Below, piece by piece: positions 7,132 to 12,080 of a stretch of DNA of 12,080 bases. The number at the start of each line of letters is the position of its first letter. Position 1 is the stretch's first letter. This DNA is from Actinomycetota bacterium (GTDB taxonomy: Bacteria; Actinomycetota; Thermoleophilia; Gaiellales; Gaiellaceae). The notes under the pieces were generated by a model that did not search any database, was not told the origin of the DNA, and saw only the letters and a list, made by a program, of their open reading frames with translations. The stretch covers positions 1 through 12,080 of the forward strand of contig JACDER010000015.1 of NCBI GenBank assembly GCA_013816275.1, written 5' to 3'. Both the position numbers and the translations under genes were made by a program.

Positions 7132-7803
7132 GTGCGCGTCTCGTTCCTCGTCCCAGCTTACAACGAGGCGGCGACGATCGGCGAGCTGCTCGATCGCGTG
7201 GCGGCGCTCGACCTGGACAAGCAGGTGGTCGTCGTCGACGACGGCTCGACCGACGGAACCGCCGAGATCGCGGAAGGGCGCGGAGCGCTTGTGCTCAGGC
7301 AGGCAAATCGCGGTAAGGGAGCCGCCGTCCGGGCCGGGATCCCTCACGTGGACGGGGACATCGTCGTCATCCAGGACGCCGATCTCGAGTACGACCCCGT
7401 CGACGTCCCGGCGCTGATCGACCCGATCGTGCGCGGGGTCGCCGACGTCGTCTTCGGGTCGCGGCTCTCGGGCGGGAGGCCCCAGCGCGCCTACCTCTTC
7501 TGGCACCTGGTCGGGAACAAGTTCCTCAGCCTGCTGACGAGCGTCCTCTTCAACACCACCATCTCGGACATGGAGACCGGCTACAAGGCCTTCCGCACCG
7601 AAGTCCTCCGCTCTCTCGACCTGAAGGAGGACGACTTTGCGATCGAGCCCGAGATCACCGGCAAGGTCTGCAGGCGCCATCTGCGCGTCTACGAGCTGCC
7701 GATCGCCTACTACGGGCGCACGTACGCGGAGGGCAAGAAGATCACGTGGCGCGACGGGCTCAAGGCGGCGTGGGTGCTTGTACGGGTGCGGTTGACCGGC
7801 TGA
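7132..7803 (+). CDS. GT2 glycosyltransferase, polyprenyl-phosphate sugar synthase type (DPM1-like)
   Basis: A 223-residue soluble GT-A enzyme. It shows FLVPAYNEAATI (5-16), VVVVDDGSTDGT (32-43), RGKGAAVRAG (60-69), the metal-binding DADLEYDP (82-89), and DMETGYKAF with FAIEPEITGK further on. These are the signatures of short bacterial dolichyl-phosphate mannose/glucose synthase relatives, which make polyprenyl-phosphate hexose from a nucleotide sugar. No membrane helices are present. It starts at GTG 7132, two bases after the methyltransferase stop, and is the last plus-strand gene of the run. The convergent neighbour is a GT-C enzyme, a class that uses polyprenyl-phosphate sugars, so the pair may act as donor synthase and donor user (inference). 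Its last 44 bases overlap that neighbour's coding end. Confidence 0.91.
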   Translation: MRVSFLVPAYNEAATIGELLDRVAALDLDKQVVVVDDGSTDGTAEIAEGRGALVLRQANRGKGAAVRAGIPHVDGDIVVIQDADLEYDPVDVPALIDPIVRGVADVVFGSRLSGGRPQRAYLFWHLVGNKFLSLLTSVLFNTTISDMETGYKAFRTEVLRSLDLKEDDFAIEPEITGKVCRRHLRVYELPIAYYGRTYAEGKKITWRDGLKAAWVLVRVRLTG

Positions 7804-9193
7804 GGCGGGGCCATCTGGCGGACGCGGCGGCTGCCAGGTCGCGGAGCGCGAGGACGCCGCCGCAGACGAGGAGCGGGACGGCCGGGGCGAGGAAGCGAAG
7901 GTTGAGCTCGACCGTGGCAACCGCTCCGAGGACGATCGACAGGCCCATTCCTCCCAGCAGGAGGTATGCGGCCCGCGCCGATCTCTCGGGCCGGCCGAAG
8001 AACCGAACGACGGCGGCCAGGATGACCGCAAGTCCGAAGATGCCCATCAACCACCGAGGCGTGTGGAACACGCGCTGGTATGCGAGCAAGAAGCCGGAGG
8101 GCTCTCGGATGGTGCGCCTGTAGCCCGGGAAATACGCATCTCGCTGGAGCTTCTCGGGGATGACCGTTTCCCACGCAAAGGATCCCTTGCGCGGAAAGAG
8201 GAGGGGCGGATCGAGCCCGCCTCCACCGGGCTCGAAGATGCGTCCGAAGTCGCTAGCAACGAGGTCGAGATACTGGAACGGGTGCTTGCGGATGATCGCG
8301 ATCGCGAAGTCTCGGAGCAGCCCGGCGGCCCTGTTCGGGGGATCCGTTCCGAACTCCCGCCGGGCAGGGGACTTCGGTGAGAAGACGTATGACGAGGGCG
8401 TGAACCCGCTCGCTCTCGCCGCGGCGCTCTGACAGAGCGGGCGGGTCTCGCGGGGAATGGCGGCTCCACGGCAATCGGCGATCGAGGCGATCCGCCCGTA
8501 CAAGGCCCAGCCGCCGATTTGCTCGGTGAACCCGAAACCGTGTCCTTCGACAGCGTGTAACGAGGCATACGCGACGAGGGGAAGCGCCAGCCCTGCGACG
8601 GCCGCGGATAGCACCCGTAGAGGACGGGCTTTCAACAGCAGAAAGAGGACGAATGCGGGAATGGCGAACAGGGCGGAGACGCGCATCGTCACGGCGGCGG
8701 CCAGAAGGAACCCACTGGCGGCCATCAGCAGAGGCGACTGGCGGTACAGGATCGCGAGCGCGGCGCAGACGAGGAGCGCGAAGGCGAAGAACGTCTCCGA
8801 CATCACGTGCTGCTCGAGCGCGACGAGGTAGCTGTCGAGGAGGATGACCGCGGCGGCAACTGCGGCGATCCAGGTCCGTATGCCCAGCCGGACGAGGAGC
8901 GCGTACGCCGTGATCCCGGTTGCCAGCCCGACGAGATGCTGGACGATCGTGATCGTGGCGAGGCTGCGGCCGGGAATCGAGAGGATGTGGATCAGCAGCG
9001 GGTAGCCGCTCGGCCTGTCCACGCCGAACCCGACGACTGGATTGGCGTATGCGAGCTGGATGTACTGCCAGGAATCCGAGAATGTCAGGGCCGGCCAGTA
9101 CGCGATCTCCACGAGCACCCGCAGCACGGCCGCAGCCGCGACCACGAGAAGAAGCAGCTTGTGGGCGCGCGCGAGGCGCGCGAGGCGATCCAC
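7760..9193 (-). CDS. GT-C fold integral membrane glycosyltransferase (GT39/PMT-like)
   Basis: A 477-residue protein with many hydrophobic helices (first at about 13-30, then roughly ten in all). The first outer loop carries TFSDSWQYIQLA with Asp40, the acidic residue placed as in the GT-C catalytic loop, then RPSGYPLL, as in bacterial ArnT/PMT-like enzymes. A larger extracytoplasmic segment of about 130 residues lies in the second half, before three more helices. Such enzymes take a sugar from a polyprenyl phosphate on the outer face and put it on a glycan, lipid or protein. I prefer GTG 9193 because TAGGTT lies exactly 7 bases upstream; GTG 9223 would give 487 residues and a 20-base overlap with the hydrolase gene. 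The C-terminal tail (STAPVQAPTPP) is low complexity and overlaps the convergent GT2 gene. Confidence 0.85.
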   Translation of the reverse strand: MDRLARLARAHKLLLLVVAAAAVLRVLVEIAYWPALTFSDSWQYIQLAYANPVVGFGVDRPSGYPLLIHILSIPGRSLATITIVQHLVGLATGITAYALLVRLGIRTWIAAVAAAVILLDSYLVALEQHVMSETFFAFALLVCAALAILYRQSPLLMAASGFLLAAAVTMRVSALFAIPAFVLFLLLKARPLRVLSAAVAGLALPLVAYASLHAVEGHGFGFTEQIGGWALYGRIASIADCRGAAIPRETRPLCQSAAARASGFTPSSYVFSPKSPARREFGTDPPNRAAGLLRDFAIAIIRKHPFQYLDLVASDFGRIFEPGGGGLDPPLLFPRKGSFAWETVIPEKLQRDAYFPGYRRTIREPSGFLLAYQRVFHTPRWLMGIFGLAVILAAVVRFFGRPERSARAAYLLLGGMGLSIVLGAVATVELNLRFLAPAVPLLVCGGVLALRDLAAAASARWPRLSRSTAPVQAPTPP

Positions 9194-9200
9194 GGGGTGG

Positions 9201-9206
9201 AACCTA
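9201..9206 (-). promoter_or_regulatory. Candidate -10 box (TAGGTT) overlapping a stop codon
   Basis: On the minus strand TAGGTT ends 7 bases before GTG 9193. Its TAG is the stop codon of the upstream glycoside hydrolase gene. This is the same arrangement as at 4503-4508 and would allow a separate, leaderless transcript for the GT-C gene. No good -35 match is visible. Confidence 0.4.
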
Positions 9207-11348
9207 CCCGGGCCCGCCTCCACCGAAGGGGAGTACGTACCGGTCGTGCGGCCGGAAGAGCGAGAACGGCAACGATGCGCTTCTCGAGCCGACCTCGACG
9301 GCTCGGATCATTCCTTGCGCCACATCCGGCGCGACCCTCCTCCCGCTCGCCTCGTAGTGGCTCTTGACCTGCGTCGGCGAGAGCACGTAGGAATACACCG
9401 CGACCTGGCCGATCTGGCCCGCGAAGTAGCTCTTGAGCGACGCGTCGAAGGCGATGCTGGCGTCGGCGCCGCCCTCGAGCCGTTTCCACACGGCGAGCTG
9501 GGAGAGCTTCCCGTCCACGTATACCCGTCCAGTGGACGCGGCCGTGTCGTACGTGTAGACGATGTGGTGCCATCGTCCGTTCCCGACTGCGTCGGCGAAG
9601 ATCGGGTAGCTGTCGTGCGAGTGGGCGAGCCGGCCGACCAGGCCGAGCGCGACGAACTCGTGGTTCGTGTTCCGGTTGCTGAACGCGACGGCGTCCGCGC
9701 CCGATCGCGTCTTCATCCACAGCTCGACGGAGTGCACGTTCGTGATCCGGCCGAGCCTGACCCGAGCGTTCTTGCCGTTGAAGGAGACCGCGGTCGCTCC
9801 CGGCATGGGGCCCGGCACGCCCAGCTGAACGTCGCCCGTGTAGGTGCCGTCGTTCGTCTTGGTCACGTCCGAGGCGGTCGAGCCGCTGCGCTCGTCGAGT
9901 GGCCAGTAGGACATCGGCGAGGCGGACACGACGACGTCGCGGTAGCGGGTCGAGCCGGCGGGAGGATGCGGGGCCGCCTTCGGCTTCGGCAGCTTCCCGT
10001 AGCGCACGTCGCCCGTGAAAACGCCGTAGCGGTCAGTCTTGAACGTCCCCATCCACCGCCAGCGCGCACCCACCCGCCGCTGCACAGCGACGTTCCCCGG
10101 GCGGCCGTACGGAGTCCTGCCCCAGAGTGAGATGCGCTTCCCTTCGCGGTAGGCGACGAAGGGAAACCGGAACGAGTAGAAGGTCGGCTTCGGCCTCGCG
10201 TCCTTGAGCTCCTCGCCGTTGCGGAAGAAGAGGCCGTCCTGGTACGGCGAGCTCAGGTTCTCGTCGCGGAGCAGGAACCAGGTGAACAGCGTGATCCCGT
10301 TCTTCCACGACTGGTACAGCGCTTCCGAGACCCAGCGTGCCTGGAGCGCGATCGGGGCGGCGTCCGGGTGGGTGTCGGGCGGCCGCGTGTCCCAGGCGAA
10401 CTCGCTCACCCAGAAGCCGGGCGCCTGGTTGGAGCGAATGTGGCCGGCCTGGTACGCGGCGTCGAGCAGGCGCCGCATCCTCGGCAGGTCGGCGAGCGAG
10501 GCGTTGTCCGGGTTCGCGGCGTGATGGGTCGGGCCGCCCGAGGTGAACGGATGGTGTGTCCAGACATCGAAGGTCGCGGTGTCGGCGCACGTCGCGCGTG
10601 GATGCGCGCCACCCGACATGCACAGGAAGTCGCGCATGAACTGCATCGGAGCGGTGGCAACCACGCCCCCCGCGGTCTTCAGGTTGAACGGAGCAAGCGC
10701 CCCGGCCGCGACGAGGTTGTCGGTGTGGACTCCGTGGATCGACTGCGCCATCGCGTTGACGAGATCCCGGTAGAGCTTCGGTGCCACGAGCTTGCCCGCA
10801 TCCGCCTGGGGGCTCAGGAAGCCGATCAGATTCGGCTCGTTCCAGATCTCCCAGTTGCGGACGCGCGGGAGGCCCTGGAACGTTCCGCCGTAGCGGAAGG
10901 CCACTGCACGCGCGAACGCCCTCGCGTCGGCCGGATTCGGACGCCATGAGTTGACCTGGAACGGGCCGATCCGGTCGGGACGGGGCCCGCCGGTCTCGGC
11001 CCAGCGCGGGGCTCCGACGATTGTGATGAGCGGCTCGAGGTCGTTTGCGACGGCGAGGTTCACCTTCTCGTCGGTCTCGCGCCAGTCGTACGCGGGATCC
11101 CCCGGATCGTCCGGGCGAAAGGGCGACGGCTTGCGCTCGTTCGCGACGACGTTGCTCCAGACGACGTTGATCCGGATGACCGTCGTTCCCGCTTCGTGCG
11201 CCAGGCCGAACGCGAGTGGCATCTGCTTGCCGACAAACGCGTCGCCGTCGGCGTCGACGGCCGTGACGAGCGGACCGCCTCCAGACGCAGTCGAAGCCGA
11301 CACAGCGCTCGCGACTACGAGAATCGCGAAGAACAAGCCCTTCCTCAC
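9204..11348 (-). CDS. Secreted glycoside hydrolase (GH5/GH39 clan, PslG-like) with C-terminal LamG domain
   Basis: A 714-residue secreted enzyme. The start is GTG 11348, which places a signal peptide (VRKGLFFAILVVASAVSAS) at the N-terminus; ATG 11444 would add 32 unlikely residues. Residues about 35-400 look like a clan GH-A TIM barrel: IRINVVWSNV, then WEIWNEPN (167-173) with acid/base Glu171, and FWVSEFAWD (312-320) with candidate nucleophile Glu316. A beta-rich linker module (about 395-455) follows, then a concanavalin-like LamG_3 domain from about 478 to 665 (SYWPLDERSGS, VSFNGKNARVRL, GRWHHIVYTYD, GRVYVDGKL, GQIGQVAVYSYVLS). The last 50 residues are unassigned. An endo-glycosidase inside an exopolysaccharide locus recalls PslG, which degrades or trims Psl. 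The LamG domain may bind glycan. The substrate is unknown. Confidence 0.86.
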   Translation of the reverse strand: MRKGLFFAILVVASAVSASTASGGGPLVTAVDADGDAFVGKQMPLAFGLAHEAGTTVIRINVVWSNVVANERKPSPFRPDDPGDPAYDWRETDEKVNLAVANDLEPLITIVGAPRWAETGGPRPDRIGPFQVNSWRPNPADARAFARAVAFRYGGTFQGLPRVRNWEIWNEPNLIGFLSPQADAGKLVAPKLYRDLVNAMAQSIHGVHTDNLVAAGALAPFNLKTAGGVVATAPMQFMRDFLCMSGGAHPRATCADTATFDVWTHHPFTSGGPTHHAANPDNASLADLPRMRRLLDAAYQAGHIRSNQAPGFWVSEFAWDTRPPDTHPDAAPIALQARWVSEALYQSWKNGITLFTWFLLRDENLSSPYQDGLFFRNGEELKDARPKPTFYSFRFPFVAYREGKRISLWGRTPYGRPGNVAVQRRVGARWRWMGTFKTDRYGVFTGDVRYGKLPKPKAAPHPPAGSTRYRDVVVSASPMSYWPLDERSGSTASDVTKTNDGTYTGDVQLGVPGPMPGATAVSFNGKNARVRLGRITNVHSVELWMKTRSGADAVAFSNRNTNHEFVALGLVGRLAHSHDSYPIFADAVGNGRWHHIVYTYDTAASTGRVYVDGKLSQLAVWKRLEGGADASIAFDASLKSYFAGQIGQVAVYSYVLSPTQVKSHYEASGRRVAPDVAQGMIRAVEVGSRSASLPFSLFRPHDRYVLPFGGGGPG

Positions 11349-11355
11349 GCCCTCG

Positions 11356-11361
11356 ACCGTA
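11356..11361 (-). promoter_or_regulatory. Candidate -10 box (TACGGT) before the glycoside hydrolase
   Basis: TACGGT on the minus strand ends 7 bases before GTG 11348, which would place the transcript start on the start codon. The 7-base spacer contains GAGGG, but too close to the GTG for a normal ribosome binding site. It supports the short start of the hydrolase. Confidence 0.35.
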
Positions 11362-11438
11362 GCAGCGCGTCTCAGCGGGTCCGTTAGGAGACGGTAAGCA
11401 TGGGTGTGGGGCCGGTATGTGAGTCGCGCGGTCGTCAG

Positions 11439-11444
11439 TATCAT
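11439..11444 (+). promoter_or_regulatory. Candidate -10 box (TATCAT) before the SDR gene
   Basis: TATCAT matches five of six bases of the TATAAT consensus and ends 8 bases before ATG 11453. No Shine-Dalgarno sequence lies between, so a leaderless transcript fits. The 104-base region between the divergent hydrolase and SDR starts (11349-11452) holds this box and TACGGT on the other strand, and nothing else that I can name. The -35 positions are poor on both strands. Confidence 0.5.
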
Positions 11445-11452
11445 CCGCCGCT

Positions 11453-12080
11453 ATGCCGACTTCCCTCGTCACGGGCGGAGCGGGCTTCCTCGGCTCGCAC
11501 CTCTGCGAATACCTGCTCGAGCAGGGACATCGTGTCATCTGCGTCGACAACCTGATCGTGTCGACCCTCGAGAACATCGAGCACCTGCGGGACGACGGCT
11601 TCGAGTTCGTGAACCACGACATGATCGACCCGATCCAGATCGACGACCCGATCGACTACCTCTTCCATCTGGCTGCTCTCGCCAGCCCGATCGACTACCT
11701 GAGGATGCCGCTGCATTCGCTCAAGACGGGCTCCTACGGGACGCACCACGCGCTCGGCCTGGCCAAGTTCAAGCGGGCGAGGTTCCTGCTCGCGTCCACG
11801 AGCGAGGTCTACGGCGACCCGGAAGTGCATCCCCAGCCCGAGACCTACTGGGGCAACGTCAACCCGATTGGCCCGCGAGGGGTCTACGATGAGGCGAAGC
11901 GCTACGCGGAGGCGATGACGATGGCCTACCATCACCAGCAGGGAGTGGACACGTCGATCGCCCGCATCTTCAACACCTACGGGCCGCGGATGAGGTCATA
12001 CGACGGACGCGCGATTCCGACGTTCCTCAGGCAAGCCGTCGAGAACAAGCCGCTGACCATCTTCGGCGACGGGTCGCAGA
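11453..12080 (+). CDS. UDP-glucuronate decarboxylase-like SDR epimerase/dehydratase, 5' part
   Basis: The first 209 codons are present and the gene runs off the right edge. It is an extended short-chain dehydrogenase: [10 protein letters not shown] (7-16) is the NAD-binding loop and CVDNL the acidic turn. [36 protein letters not shown] (catalytic Tyr and Lys) and [10 protein letters not shown] follow. The [25 protein letters not shown] block is typical of UXS enzymes, which turn UDP-glucuronate into UDP-xylose, so supply of a pentose for the glycan is likely. Related dTDP-glucose 4,6-dehydratases are a less likely alternative. An in-frame TGA at 11420-11422 with no start codon between makes ATG 11453 the first possible start. 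It is divergent from the glycoside hydrolase. Confidence 0.9.
   Translation, partial: MPTSLVTGGAGFLGSHLCEYLLEQGHRVICVDNLIVSTLENIEHLRDDGFEFVNHDMIDPIQIDDPIDYLFHLAALASPIDYLRMPLHSLKTGSYGTHHALGLAKFKRARFLLASTSEVYGDPEVHPQPETYWGNVNPIGPRGVYDEAKRYAEAMTMAYHHQQGVDTSIARIFNTYGPRMRSYDGRAIPTFLRQAVENKPLTIFGDGSQ

Noticed and set aside
7804..9200. Several short plus-strand frames opposite the GT-C gene
   Set aside because: No motif or ribosome binding site; the minus strand shows a coherent run of membrane helices and the GT-C acidic motif.
11349..11444. ATG 11444 as the hydrolase start
   Set aside because: It would add 32 charged residues before a normal signal peptide and lies within the divergent promoter region; GTG 11348 fits better.
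10033..11622. Second minus-strand frame of 529 codons overlapping the glycoside hydrolase
   Set aside because: It is the +1 shadow of the hydrolase and also crosses the divergent promoter and the SDR start.

Overview
The window is a stretch of GC-rich bacterial chromosome (about 80% G+C by hand count in bases 1-60, about 60% in 421-540). It is packed with genes for making and decorating a cell-surface polysaccharide. GTG and TTG starts, 4-base stop/start overlaps, weak or absent Shine-Dalgarno sequences and TAnnnT boxes a few bases before several start codons all suggest a high-GC Actinomycetota member. A deep-branching group such as Thermoleophilia is possible, but that placement is inference. 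I see no rRNA, tRNA, CRISPR array, transposase or phage gene.

Layout. (1) Bases 3-7803, plus strand, hold nine genes. They are the 3' end of a membrane sugar-phosphate transferase that starts polyprenyl-linked glycan synthesis; a small DUF6188-like protein; an ATP-grasp ligase; two paralogous membrane-anchored PQQ-type beta-propellers (one lipoprotein, one with an N-terminal membrane anchor); a Wzz-type chain-length protein; a GT2 glycosyltransferase with two C-terminal membrane helices; a SAM-dependent methyltransferase; and a second, soluble GT2 of the polyprenyl-phosphate sugar synthase type. Most junctions overlap or are only a few bases apart. (2) Bases 7760-11348, minus strand, hold two genes. 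Upstream is a secreted glycoside hydrolase with WNEPN and a second catalytic Glu, followed by a LamG-like domain. Downstream is a multi-spanning GT-C (GT39-like) glycosyltransferase. The latter meets the last plus-strand gene tail to tail with a 44-base coding overlap. (3) From 11453 to the window end is the start of a UDP-glucuronate decarboxylase-like SDR gene, divergent from the hydrolase.

How they may work together (inference): the sugar transferase loads the first sugar phosphate on the lipid carrier, the GT2 enzymes extend the glycan or charge polyprenyl phosphate, and the GT-C enzyme uses a polyprenyl-phosphate sugar outside the membrane. Wzz sets length, the SDR supplies a pentose nucleotide, the methyltransferase and ATP-grasp enzyme tailor, and the secreted hydrolase trims or binds the product, much as PslG does in a Psl-type locus. 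The two propellers have no obvious textbook role here and are the most unusual part. No Wzx flippase or Wzy polymerase is visible in this window.

The most interesting regulatory signal is a TAnnnT hexamer 7-10 bases before each of five starts that head a gene or sub-operon. This suggests leaderless transcripts. In two cases the hexamer contains the TAG stop codon of the preceding gene.
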